Of a stretch of 64,000 nucleotides of DNA, positions 16,236 through 25,015 are shown piece by piece. The stretch is from Aequorivita sp. (GTDB lineage Bacteria > Bacteroidota > Bacteroidia > Flavobacteriales > Flavobacteriaceae), in the NCBI GenBank assembly GCA_024637015.1, contig JAGXGE010000004.1, positions 310,001-374,000 of the forward strand, read 5' to 3'. Each line of letters begins with the position of its first letter. Within the stretch, counting starts at the first letter, position 1. Both the position numbers and the translations under genes were made by a program. The notes beneath the pieces are model-generated. The model was not told the DNA's origin and did no database searches. It was given only the letters and a program-made list of their open reading frames with translations.

Positions 16236-19173
16236 ATACCTATTACTTCTCGTATTTTTTCTTGGCCTTGTTTGTTCTCAAGCCCAAGTACCCATTCACT
16301 ATACCACAAAACAAGGCTTGCCAACCAATCATGTGTATGACATGGCAGAAGATATAAATGGATTTATGTGGTTTGCCACAAAACAAGGTTTGGTAAAGTA
16401 CGATGGTGAAACTTTTAAAACCTTTACTATAAAAGATGGTCTGCCAAATAATGACACATGGCTTTTAGAACCCGATTTACAGGGTAGATTATGGTACTTT
16501 ACTAAAAGTGCTTATCAAGGGTATATTAAATACGATAGCATTTACAAGTTTGCTGAAAAAAACAAAAAAGTTATTACACCACGTTTTGTTTATAAAACCA
16601 AAGACAGCTTATGGTTTTATGGCACCTCTGGCGTGCAAACTTTTAGTAAAACACATATTATTAATTCAGGTCCCTATAACATGGATGGGTTACCATATTT
16701 TAGTGCAAAGACGCTTGCTATTCAAGAGCAATATGGGTCTAATTTGGGCAAGATTATGCCCTTTTTTATAAACCCTGAAACCAAAGAATATATTTTTATT
16801 AATCAAAATCAATTACTTGTTTACGATTGGGATTTACAATTAAAAAAAGAAATCCCCATTCATATTCCACAAGCATATAATCTAAATAAAATTCAAAACC
16901 AAGGCTTACTCTATAACCAAATGGGATTTTTTGCTATGGATAAAGGAGTGTTATTTATCGATTTTAAAAATTACACTACCACCTATAAATCATTTAAAGA
17001 AATGGTTGGTGTAGATGAAGTAAAATATTTTAGATGCAGAGGCTTAAAAGAGGAAATCCAAGTTAGTATTCCAGGCCATTTAATGGTTTTTGATTATAAT
17101 TTGAAGCTAAAAAACACCTATGCTTTTCCAGAAGAATTAAGCCAATCCAGCTATAAAGATAGAAACGGCAATATTTGGTTAACAGATTTAGCTAATGGAG
17201 TTTCTTTGCTCCCAAATTCCCAGCTTCAAACACAGCAGTATTTGCAAAACCAAAAAGTGCAAAAAATAAATAGTATTCAAGGTGATTTTTATGCAGGAAT
17301 TAATGATGATGGCTTTTATAAACTAGATAAAAATACAAATACGTTTAAGCCTTTAAACCAATTTAATAGAGCCAATGCTGAAGTTTATCAAATAAAAGAA
17401 GATGCTGTTTCGAATCAAAACTATTTTATAACTGCTAATAAAACTTATAGTTTAAAAACTTCAAAGCTTGGAGAATTAAAAATTAAAACTCTTAAAGAGT
17501 ATGGCTCTAATAATTCTTTTTTAGTAGGTATCAAAGATATTATATACTACAAAGGTTATAACTATTTTGTTACCAGTTCTTATTTAATTAAAAATAAAAA
17601 CCCATTAGAACCCTCCCTAAATATTGCTGCAAAATCAGGACTGCTTTTTGCAGAAGTATATAAAAACCAACTGTATATTGCAGGTAGCGATGGGTTATAT
17701 CAAGTTATAAACGATTCATTGGTTAGACCAAAACTTAAAAATGAGTTACTCGATATACCTATAAGCAGTATTGCTTCTAATAATGATTATTTATTAGTTG
17801 GTACCGATGGCAGAGGTGTGTATTTATATGCGGAAAGTGAGTTGTTTCACTTAAAAGAAACGGATGGCTTGTCTGTACAACGCATTATTCAAGAAGATAA
17901 CGATCTATGGCTAGCTACCCAAAAGGGCGTAAAAAAAATTGAATTAAACCAAGAAAATTTAACAGACTCTAAAATTGTTGATGCCTTTTACGGTACAGAT
18001 GGCTTGTTGCAAAATAACACTAATGATATTTTTATTGACGCCCATTATTTATATGCCGCAAGTGATATGGGTTTAGCCAAGTTAGATGTAAATAACCTGG
18101 TTTATAAACAGCTCCCCAAACTTTATTTTAAAACCCAAAACGACACCTTATTTTATAAGAATGGCGCACGAGATCATGTAACTATCACCTTTGCTTTGCA
18201 AGATTATGTAAACCAAGAACACATAACCTATAAATACAGATTGTTGCCTACACAAAAAGAATGGATAACCTCAGGAACCAAAACACTTAATTTTTCTAAT
18301 CTAGCACCCAAATTATACACTTTAGAAATAACCGCCACAGACCAACATAACAATCAGAGTATATCCAGACAATATCTAAATATTATTCCAGGATGGTATC
18401 AAAACATTTATAGTAAAATAGGCTTTGCACTTATTGTATTGTTTAGTTTTCTACTTTTTGTAAATAAATTAAAACACCGTATTCTTAAAAAAGAGCAAGC
18501 CAAGGCCCAACAAGAAAAACGGGTGGCTGGTTTAGAGTTGCAAGCATTGCGTAGCCAAATGAATCCACATTTTGTACATAATTCTTTAAATGCTATACTG
18601 TATTTTATTCAACGCAACGAGGTAGAACTTTCTGAAAATTATTTGTCTAAGTTTTCAAAATTAATTCGATTATTTTTTGAATATTCCAGACGCCAAAATA
18701 TAACTATTAAAGAGGAACTAAACTTATTAAATAATTATCTAGAAATAGAAAAATTAAGGTTTGAAGAAAAATTACAATATCAAATTAATGTTTGTGATAA
18801 GATTGATGAAGAAGATCAGCTCATTCCTTCTATGTTACTCCAGCCTATTTTAGAAAATGCAATCAACCACGGATTATTTCACAAAAAAGAAAACGGAAAA
18901 GTAACGATTGATTTTAAGCAAATTAAAGAACATACTTTTCAGGTTACGGTGAAAGACAATGGTATTGGGATTAACAAAGCAAAAGATCTTTTTAAAGTTT
19001 CTTCAAAGAACTATCAATCCAATTCTTCAGCAGTACTTCACGAACGCTTAGATTTATTGAATAAAAGCAACGAATGGTTAATTGTGTATACTATTAAAGA
19101 TCTTTCCGAAATAGATATTAAAACAACAGGAACTTTGGTAACATTAATTTTCACGCAAAAATATTCTAATTAA
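16228..19173 (+). CDS. Propeller-type LytS-family sensor histidine kinase
   Basis: A 981-residue sensor. A signal peptide (VKYLLLLVFFLGLVCSQAQ) is followed by periplasmic two-component-regulator propeller repeats such as GLPTNHVYDMAEDINGFMWF. Then comes a Y_Y_Y-like domain (about 620-715), one transmembrane helix (about 730-750), a LytS-type kinase domain with NPHFVHNSLNAI (His781), and a HATPase domain (LQPILENAINHG, DNGIGI). The proposed start is GTG, because no ATG lies near the signal peptide and a stop lies just upstream. The stop overlaps the regulator start as TAATG. The signal is unknown; related propeller sensors often detect glycans. Confidence 0.9.
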   Translation: MVKYLLLLVFFLGLVCSQAQVPIHYTTKQGLPTNHVYDMAEDINGFMWFATKQGLVKYDGETFKTFTIKDGLPNNDTWLLEPDLQGRLWYFTKSAYQGYIKYDSIYKFAEKNKKVITPRFVYKTKDSLWFYGTSGVQTFSKTHIINSGPYNMDGLPYFSAKTLAIQEQYGSNLGKIMPFFINPETKEYIFINQNQLLVYDWDLQLKKEIPIHIPQAYNLNKIQNQGLLYNQMGFFAMDKGVLFIDFKNYTTTYKSFKEMVGVDEVKYFRCRGLKEEIQVSIPGHLMVFDYNLKLKNTYAFPEELSQSSYKDRNGNIWLTDLANGVSLLPNSQLQTQQYLQNQKVQKINSIQGDFYAGINDDGFYKLDKNTNTFKPLNQFNRANAEVYQIKEDAVSNQNYFITANKTYSLKTSKLGELKIKTLKEYGSNNSFLVGIKDIIYYKGYNYFVTSSYLIKNKNPLEPSLNIAAKSGLLFAEVYKNQLYIAGSDGLYQVINDSLVRPKLKNELLDIPISSIASNNDYLLVGTDGRGVYLYAESELFHLKETDGLSVQRIIQEDNDLWLATQKGVKKIELNQENLTDSKIVDAFYGTDGLLQNNTNDIFIDAHYLYAASDMGLAKLDVNNLVYKQLPKLYFKTQNDTLFYKNGARDHVTITFALQDYVNQEHITYKYRLLPTQKEWITSGTKTLNFSNLAPKLYTLEITATDQHNNQSISRQYLNIIPGWYQNIYSKIGFALIVLFSFLLFVNKLKHRILKKEQAKAQQEKRVAGLELQALRSQMNPHFVHNSLNAILYFIQRNEVELSENYLSKFSKLIRLFFEYSRRQNITIKEELNLLNNYLEIEKLRFEEKLQYQINVCDKIDEEDQLIPSMLLQPILENAINHGLFHKKENGKVTIDFKQIKEHTFQVTVKDNGIGINKAKDLFKVSSKNYQSNSSAVLHERLDLLNKSNEWLIVYTIKDLSEIDIKTTGTLVTLIFTQKYSN

Positions 19174-19916
19174 TGACTGTAAATGCAATATTAATAGACG
19201 ATGAACGCAAAGCATTGGCAATTCTAAAAAATAAATTAGAGCGGTTGTGCCCAAATGTATCCATTGTTGCAGAAACTCAAGACCCAAAAGAAGGATTAGA
19301 GCTTATTCAAAAATTAAAACCTCAATTGGTATTTCTAGATATTGCTATGCCAAAAATGAGTGGGTTTGACCTATTGGCAGAAATTAAAGACCCAGACTTT
19401 GAAATTATTTTTGCCACTGCGTTTGACAATTATGCCATTGAAGCCATAAAACATTGTGCTATTGGCTACTTAGTAAAGCCTGTGGACAATAAAGATTTAG
19501 TAGAAACAGTGAACAAAGCCATTCAAAATATAATTGACAAATCTGCTCTTAAAAAAAACAAACTGTTAATAGAAAATCTAGGAGTGCAGACCTTTCAAAA
19601 CAAAAAAATTGTTATTCCATCTCATGAAGGATTAGAGTTTGTAAAAATGTCAGACATTATTCATTTTGAAGGTGATAATGGATATACACTAATACATTTC
19701 ATAAAAAGAAAGCCAATTTTAAGTTCGTATAGCATTGGTTATTTTAATAAACTACTTGAAAATCAATCCTTTTATTTAATCCATAAATCCTACTTAATTA
19801 ATTTAAGCCATATTGAAAAATACCTAAATGAGGGGTATGTAATTTTAACCAATGACCATAAGTTATCTGTTTCTAGGAATAGGCGTTCGGGTTTTTTAAA
19901 TATTCTTAAAAATTAA
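19173..19916 (+). CDS. LytTR-family response regulator
   Basis: A 247-residue response regulator paired with the preceding kinase. The receiver domain has the acidic pair Asp9-Asp10, the phosphoacceptor Asp56 (FLDIAMP), Thr82 and Lys102 (LVKPVD). The C-terminal half (about 145-245) is a LytTR DNA-binding domain, with FEGDNGYTLIHF and FYLIHKSYLINLSHI. Its start overlaps the kinase stop by one base, so the two are translationally coupled. Its likely targets include nearby surface protein genes, but no paired LytTR direct repeats were recognised. Confidence 0.93.
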   Translation: MTVNAILIDDERKALAILKNKLERLCPNVSIVAETQDPKEGLELIQKLKPQLVFLDIAMPKMSGFDLLAEIKDPDFEIIFATAFDNYAIEAIKHCAIGYLVKPVDNKDLVETVNKAIQNIIDKSALKKNKLLIENLGVQTFQNKKIVIPSHEGLEFVKMSDIIHFEGDNGYTLIHFIKRKPILSSYSIGYFNKLLENQSFYLIHKSYLINLSHIEKYLNEGYVILTNDHKLSVSRNRRSGFLNILKN

Positions 19917-19948
19917 ATAGCTCACTTAATTATATGTAAAAATAACTA

Positions 19949-22099
19949 CTATTCTATAGACTTTTTGTGAAGTTTCAACTGAATCCGTTTCCTCTCAACA
20001 TCCACATCAAGCACTTTTACAATGATTTGTTGATGCAAATGCACATGCTCACTCACATCAGAAACATATGCATCAGCAAGATTCGAAACATGAATTAGGC
20101 CACTTTCCTTTATTCCAATATCCACAAAACAGCCGAAATTAGTGATGTTATTCACAATTCCGGGCAATAATTGCCCTTCCTGCAAATCGTTGATAGTTTT
20201 TATGTTTTGATTGAAAGTAAAAACCTTTGCCTCTTCACGAATGTCAAGTCCGGGTTTTTCAAGTTCTTTGATAATATCTTTTAAAGTGGGAAGGCCGATT
20301 TTTTCGGTGATGTATTTTTCAAGATTTATTTTCTGAAGAAGGGATTTATTTCCGATTAATTCTGAAACTTTTACACTTTCATCCTTCGCCATTTTTGAGA
20401 CCACCGAATAACTTTCGGGATGTACTGAGGAATCGTCCAATGGATTATCGCCATTTTTTATTCGAAGAAATCCAGCTGCCTGCTCAAACGCTTTTCCGCC
20501 CAAACGTGGAACTTTCTTAACTTCTTCTCTCGAAGAAAATGCGCCATTCTCTTCCCGAAAGTTTACCACGTTTTCAGCCAATTTTCGGCCTATTCCCGAT
20601 ACGTAACTCAACAGTGGGACACTTGCCGTATTTATATTTACGCCAACGGCATTTACGCATAATTCCACCGAAGTGTCCAGCGAATTTTTCAATTTTGTTT
20701 GGTCCACATCGTGCTGATATTGGCCAACACCAATGGATTTAGCGTCAATTTTTACAAGTTCCGCAAGCGGGTCCTGCAAACGGCGCCCGATAGAGACCGA
20801 ACCTCGCACGGTAACGTCGTAATTAGGGAATTCATCTCTTGCAATTTTTGAAGCCGAATAGATAGAAGCACCAGCCTCACTCACTACAAAAACCTGCATT
20901 GCATTTTTAAACTGGATTCGTTTTATGAATTGTTCGGTTTCCCGTGAAGCAGTTCCGTTTCCAATTGCAATAGCTTCAATTTTATAAGCATCGGCGAGTG
21001 AACTTATCTTTTTCATCGATCCTTTTGTATCATTTTTTGGAGGGTGCGGATAAATGGTTTCGTTATGTTTCAAACCACCTTGGGCATCTAAGCAAACCAC
21101 TTTGCAACCTGTTCTAAAACCAGGATCAATAGCCAAAACGCGTTTTTCACCCAAAGGTGAACCTAGTAAAAGCTGTTTTAAATTTTTAGCGAAAACTTTA
21201 ATTGCTGTTTCGTCTGCCTTTTCCTTTGCCACAGAAAGAGCTTCGTTTGAAAGTGCAGGAAACAACAGCCGTTTGTAACTGTCTTCAATGGCCAGTTTTA
21301 TTTGTTTTGAAGCGGCATCATTAGATTTTATGATGCGATCTTCCATTTTTGAAATAGCTTTTTCATCATCAATTTCTATTTTTTGGCGAATAAAACCTTC
21401 GGAAGTAGCCCGAAGTATTGCCAATAATCTGTGTGAGGGAATTCTATTTAAAGCTTCGTTCCAATCGAAGTAATCTCTGAATTTCTGTGCTTTTTCGTCA
21501 TCTTCAAGCTTCTTTACAACTTTGGTTGAAATCGCTGCGAAGCGTTCCAATTGGTGCCGCAGCATATTCCGAATATCGGTGCGCTCGTTTATCCATTCGG
21601 CAATAATGTGGCGCGCGCCTTTCAACGTTTCGTCTTCAGAATTTACTTCGCTTTTTACATACTTTGAAGCAAGTGAAGAAATATCGGAACTCGAGATACT
21701 TCGGGTCTGCCCCATTAAAATTTTCGCCAAGGGTTCCAAGCCATTTTCACGGGCAGTATCTGCCTTTGTTTTTCGTTTCTTTTTGTAAGGCAAATACAAG
21801 TCTTCCAAAGTGATTAAATCTGTCGCTTCCTCAATTTTTTTCTGAAGTTCAGAAGTCAAAACCTCTTGTTCTTCTAACGATTTTAAGATTGCAACTTTCC
21901 GCTTTTCCAGCGCTTCAAACTGTTCCTTGAATTTTACAATATCGCCAATCTGAACCTCATCTAGATTTCCGGTCAATTCTTTTCTATAGCGCGAAATGAA
22001 AGGAATGGTGCAATCTTCGTTTAAAAGCTTAACTGTATTTTCAACGCTTTTTTTGGGAAGCTGGGTTTGAGAGGTTATGTATTGAAGAAGGTTGCTCAT
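19949..22099 (-). CDS. tex: Tex family transcription accessory/S1 RNA-binding protein
   Basis: A 716-residue nucleic-acid-binding protein of the Tex/Spt6 core family. It has the N-terminal helical Tex domain, a YqgF/RNase H-like domain starting RVLAIDPGFRTGCKVVCLD, helix-hairpin-helix motifs (LLSYVSGIGRKLAENVV) and a C-terminal S1 domain (LPGIVNNITNFGCFVDIGIKESGLIHVSNL). Length is usual. The C-terminus reads KLHKKSIE, whereas the decayed copy at 11942 stops after KLHK, so the last codons may have come from a different donor. The gene starts 9 nt after the upstream paralog gene and is probably the end of the metG operon. Confidence 0.95.
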   Translation of the reverse strand: MSNLLQYITSQTQLPKKSVENTVKLLNEDCTIPFISRYRKELTGNLDEVQIGDIVKFKEQFEALEKRKVAILKSLEEQEVLTSELQKKIEEATDLITLEDLYLPYKKKRKTKADTARENGLEPLAKILMGQTRSISSSDISSLASKYVKSEVNSEDETLKGARHIIAEWINERTDIRNMLRHQLERFAAISTKVVKKLEDDEKAQKFRDYFDWNEALNRIPSHRLLAILRATSEGFIRQKIEIDDEKAISKMEDRIIKSNDAASKQIKLAIEDSYKRLLFPALSNEALSVAKEKADETAIKVFAKNLKQLLLGSPLGEKRVLAIDPGFRTGCKVVCLDAQGGLKHNETIYPHPPKNDTKGSMKKISSLADAYKIEAIAIGNGTASRETEQFIKRIQFKNAMQVFVVSEAGASIYSASKIARDEFPNYDVTVRGSVSIGRRLQDPLAELVKIDAKSIGVGQYQHDVDQTKLKNSLDTSVELCVNAVGVNINTASVPLLSYVSGIGRKLAENVVNFREENGAFSSREEVKKVPRLGGKAFEQAAGFLRIKNGDNPLDDSSVHPESYSVVSKMAKDESVKVSELIGNKSLLQKINLEKYITEKIGLPTLKDIIKELEKPGLDIREEAKVFTFNQNIKTINDLQEGQLLPGIVNNITNFGCFVDIGIKESGLIHVSNLADAYVSDVSEHVHLHQQIIVKVLDVDVERKRIQLKLHKKSIE

Positions 22100-22108
22100 T
22101 CGTTAAAA

Positions 22109-23557
22109 TTATTCTGAAAATTTAAGAAGTTGATATGTACTTTTTTTATTATCATAATATCCATACAGATACCCGTTTTTATATATTATTACATTTTCGG
22201 CATCTTTTTTTTCTAAACTTTCAGCAAACAGTTTAATAGTATCAAATAGATTTGGAGTAATCTCACCATTGATATGATTAAAATCTGAATCAAAAAGAGT
22301 TTCAATTCGAATACTTTTTGAGTTTGTATAGTTCTTGTATGCCCAAAAAGTTGAATTAAGAATTGAAAAATTGACTGAACCAATTGAACCAATAGGGAAT
22401 CCACCAGCTGTGTTTGATGATACTTCCGTAATTACTTCTTTAATGCCACCCATTGTAATTTGATATGAGTTATTTATTGAAAATACACTGATCCCTATTT
22501 TCGTGGAGGAAATTTTCCTAAGAAACCTTGCCGTCTTTTCCAATTCTCTCACTCTTTCTTTATTAAAATACCCACCTTCTTGAATTATTGGGGAGTTTTT
22601 GAAATCGATACTATCGTCTTTATTTAAATTTATTTCTTTCAAAATTTCTCCATTTTTCAATGATTGGACGGTAAAGTTCATTTCAGTATTTGAAGAAGCA
22701 ATGAAAAATATTTTATCATTGCTGATAAAACTATTGCTTAATGACAAGCCTATCGATTCAGCCACTCGTGGCTTTTTTAGTTCGCTAAATTTAAGCTCCA
22801 ATTCTGGAACTGTAATTTCAATAACGTACGTTGCATGTCTAACTTTATCTAAAGTGAGTATAAAACTGTTTTCGCGAATATAAAATTTTAAGGGATTGCT
22901 GACAATTTCGATGGAATTAGGGATGGATTCATCAATTTTTGAAACTTCAATTTCTCCAATCAATCCATCATTTACAGCTAATAATTGGAATAAAGTGATT
23001 TCTGCATTATTGGTTGTCAAAAATTGTTTGTTAGACAAATCGAAAGTCTTTTTTGAAAAGCTCCCATTATGTTGAAAAACATAAAGATGAAGAATGGATG
23101 TATTTCTTTCAACTGATAAAATAAAAAATTTATCGTCTTTACTATATGATTGAATAAATTCTTCTTTTTTAAGAGAGACATTTAATTCAGTTTCAATACT
23201 TTTTGAAATATCAAAATTAAATAAGACACTTCCGAATTTTGAATTGTACTGATTTTTTAAGAATAGCCTTATTTCATTATTTGAAACCGTATAACCAATT
23301 ATTTCATTATAACTATTTGGTAAACCGTTGGAAGCATAACTACCAATAGGTTTCATGTTTTTATCAAACATATAACCATTCAAGGTTTTATTGTCGTCTA
23401 AAAACAATGTGAAAGTTCCATCATTTTTGTTCTCAACAAAGAATGAATCTTTTACGTTTCTCCTTCCCGTTTTTAAATCATTTGGAATTGTTAGAAATTG
23501 CTCTTGGGCAAGCGCGGAAATACTGATAAAAAATATGGGCAAAAGTAGTTTGAGCAT
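22109..23557 (-). CDS. Secreted protein of unknown function, tandem paralog B
   Basis: A 482-residue protein with a signal peptide (LLLPIFFISISALAQ). I do not recognise a named family. It aligns along its length with the neighbouring gene at 23593: both share a start segment (FxVEDxKxGxFxxFLxxN-type), an IxGYxxxxxxIxLxxN stretch, SPIIQEGGxF/TPIVQEGGDF, FLRKxxxxxIGxSVxxxxxxYQITMG, and a C-terminal Phe-Asp-Thr-Ile-Lys block. The sequence is rich in beta strands, perhaps a propeller. It is most likely periplasmic or surface exposed and was formed by tandem duplication. It sits in a leftward run with metG and tex. Confidence 0.7.
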   Translation of the reverse strand: MLKLLLPIFFISISALAQEQFLTIPNDLKTGRRNVKDSFFVENKNDGTFTLFLDDNKTLNGYMFDKNMKPIGSYASNGLPNSYNEIIGYTVSNNEIRLFLKNQYNSKFGSVLFNFDISKSIETELNVSLKKEEFIQSYSKDDKFFILSVERNTSILHLYVFQHNGSFSKKTFDLSNKQFLTTNNAEITLFQLLAVNDGLIGEIEVSKIDESIPNSIEIVSNPLKFYIRENSFILTLDKVRHATYVIEITVPELELKFSELKKPRVAESIGLSLSNSFISNDKIFFIASSNTEMNFTVQSLKNGEILKEINLNKDDSIDFKNSPIIQEGGYFNKERVRELEKTARFLRKISSTKIGISVFSINNSYQITMGGIKEVITEVSSNTAGGFPIGSIGSVNFSILNSTFWAYKNYTNSKSIRIETLFDSDFNHINGEITPNLFDTIKLFAESLEKKDAENVIIYKNGYLYGYYDNKKSTYQLLKFSE

Positions 23558-23592
23558 TTTGTTTATGAATATTGAGAAATGAAACTAAATTG

Positions 23593-24999
23593 TTATTTAT
23601 ATAATTTATAAAGGCTATAAATCTCCACTTTTTTGGCAAAATAGCCAAATACATATTGATCTTCGACCTTAAAAATGGTTTCTGCTTGGGTCCCACCAAT
23701 TTTTTCCAAAGATGTTTTTATTGTATCGAATGGATTTTCGGGGACCTCGCCTTCCACGTGATTTAAATCTTCATTGAATAAACCCGTTATTTTTACGGAT
23801 TTGGTATTTTTATAAAGAGAATAGCTGGTGGTAAGCTGATTTATGGAGGAAACCACAATGGCACCCACCATCCCGCCCAAGGCGCCACCCATAATTACAT
23901 AGCCATTTTCCTTTTCTGCGGTGCTGCCCATTGTTATTTGGTAAGTCCCTTCTGATTTATATACGGACAGCCCAATATCTCCCGCTACTGTTTTGCGGAG
24001 AAATTGGTTGGTAGTTTCAAGCTCTCGATATGCTTTAAAGTCTCCACCTTCTTGAACTATCGGGGTATTTTTTAGGTAAAGTTCATCATCATCGGTTAAT
24101 GAATATTCTTTGATAATTTCTTCTGAAGTCAAATCATAAATACGAAATTTGAGAATATCTGAATTGGCGATCAACTGAAAAAGCTTACCATCATCCACGA
24201 AACTATTTGTGCGAAGAGCCATTTTAAATCCGTCAATGGTAGGTTTTTCAAAGCGCCTTACATTTTTTTCGAAAGTTTGCAGATCTATATTTATTACATA
24301 AGTGAACTCAATAGCGTCATCTGAGGTTAGGATAAGATTTTTTCCGTTTTGGTACAGTTTTATTTTCTTTGAAGTTAGCTCGAGGGAATTGGGTTCGCCA
24401 ACTTCTACCGAACTTATTTCAGAATCCTTCAAAATGTCATAGAGTCTACGTGATCTATCTTTTCTATCTAAAAAATCCGCTTTATCAAATGCTACTTCGG
24501 TCAAAGTTGGCTTCAACATATTTTTAAAGCTGTAAAAATTCAGTTGTGAAGAAAAAGTGGGTAGCGTCAATAGATAGACGTTGTTATTATAATTAACCGC
24601 ATCGAGAACTTTTTCGCCTTTTATTTTAAAATCCAGTTCTTGTGAAGTCCCCGTTTCGGTTTCGAAATCAAAGCGTATCAGGCCGTAGCTTCTGCCATTA
24701 AGGGTATTCATTAATAAGGAAATGTTTTTTCCTTCAATTTGATAGCCAAGAATCGACTTGAATTTTGAAGAAAGATCGGGTGCGCTCAGCCTGCCAATTT
24801 CTTCAAAATTCTTATTGTACAAAATTCCGAAAACCTGATCATTACCTTCAAGAAATATTGCGAAGTTGCCTGTTTTAGAATCCTCAACGTTAAAAGATTG
24901 TTTTACTTTTCCGAAATTTCCGTGAATATCCGTAATCTTTATTTGGGATTGCATTGTAAAAACAACACCAAATAAAAAATATAATGGTAAGAATTTCAT
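23593..24999 (-). CDS. Secreted protein of unknown function, tandem paralog A
   Basis: About 468 residues from the ATG at 24999, chosen because it starts a signal peptide (MKFLPLYFLFGVVFTMQSQ). A longer reading from 25041 would overlap the metG end. It is the paralog of the gene at 22109, with the same order of conserved blocks, including QEGGDF, LRKTVAGDIGLSVY and YQITMGS. A glycine-rich hydrophobic stretch, GYVIMGGALGGMVGAIV, follows the last block; the paralog has a similar but shorter one. Function is unknown. Only 35 nt separate the two genes, so they are probably one transcript. Confidence 0.7.
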   Translation of the reverse strand: MKFLPLYFLFGVVFTMQSQIKITDIHGNFGKVKQSFNVEDSKTGNFAIFLEGNDQVFGILYNKNFEEIGRLSAPDLSSKFKSILGYQIEGKNISLLMNTLNGRSYGLIRFDFETETGTSQELDFKIKGEKVLDAVNYNNNVYLLTLPTFSSQLNFYSFKNMLKPTLTEVAFDKADFLDRKDRSRRLYDILKDSEISSVEVGEPNSLELTSKKIKLYQNGKNLILTSDDAIEFTYVINIDLQTFEKNVRRFEKPTIDGFKMALRTNSFVDDGKLFQLIANSDILKFRIYDLTSEEIIKEYSLTDDDELYLKNTPIVQEGGDFKAYRELETTNQFLRKTVAGDIGLSVYKSEGTYQITMGSTAEKENGYVIMGGALGGMVGAIVVSSINQLTTSYSLYKNTKSVKITGLFNEDLNHVEGEVPENPFDTIKTSLEKIGGTQAETIFKVEDQYVFGYFAKKVEIYSLYKLYK

Positions 25000-25015
25000 T
25001 AAATGGTATTTGTGA

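Larger units (their letters stand above)
12059..19948. other. Putative inserted accessory segment at the tex 3' end
   Basis: This stretch holds a type IX-secreted surface protein, a broken leucine-rich-repeat gene and a sensor kinase/regulator pair, all rightward, inside otherwise housekeeping surroundings. It is bounded by a decayed tex tail on the left and the intact tex gene on the right, both in the same orientation, giving a direct repeat about 8.0 kb apart. By eye it is richer in AT than its neighbours. No integrase, transposase or inverted repeat ends are visible, so homologous exchange with a foreign tex tail is as likely as element integration. Confidence 0.55.

Noticed and set aside
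12059-19948. Calling the accessory segment a transposon or integrative element
   Set aside because: No transposase, integrase or terminal inverted repeats are visible, so only an inserted segment can be supported.
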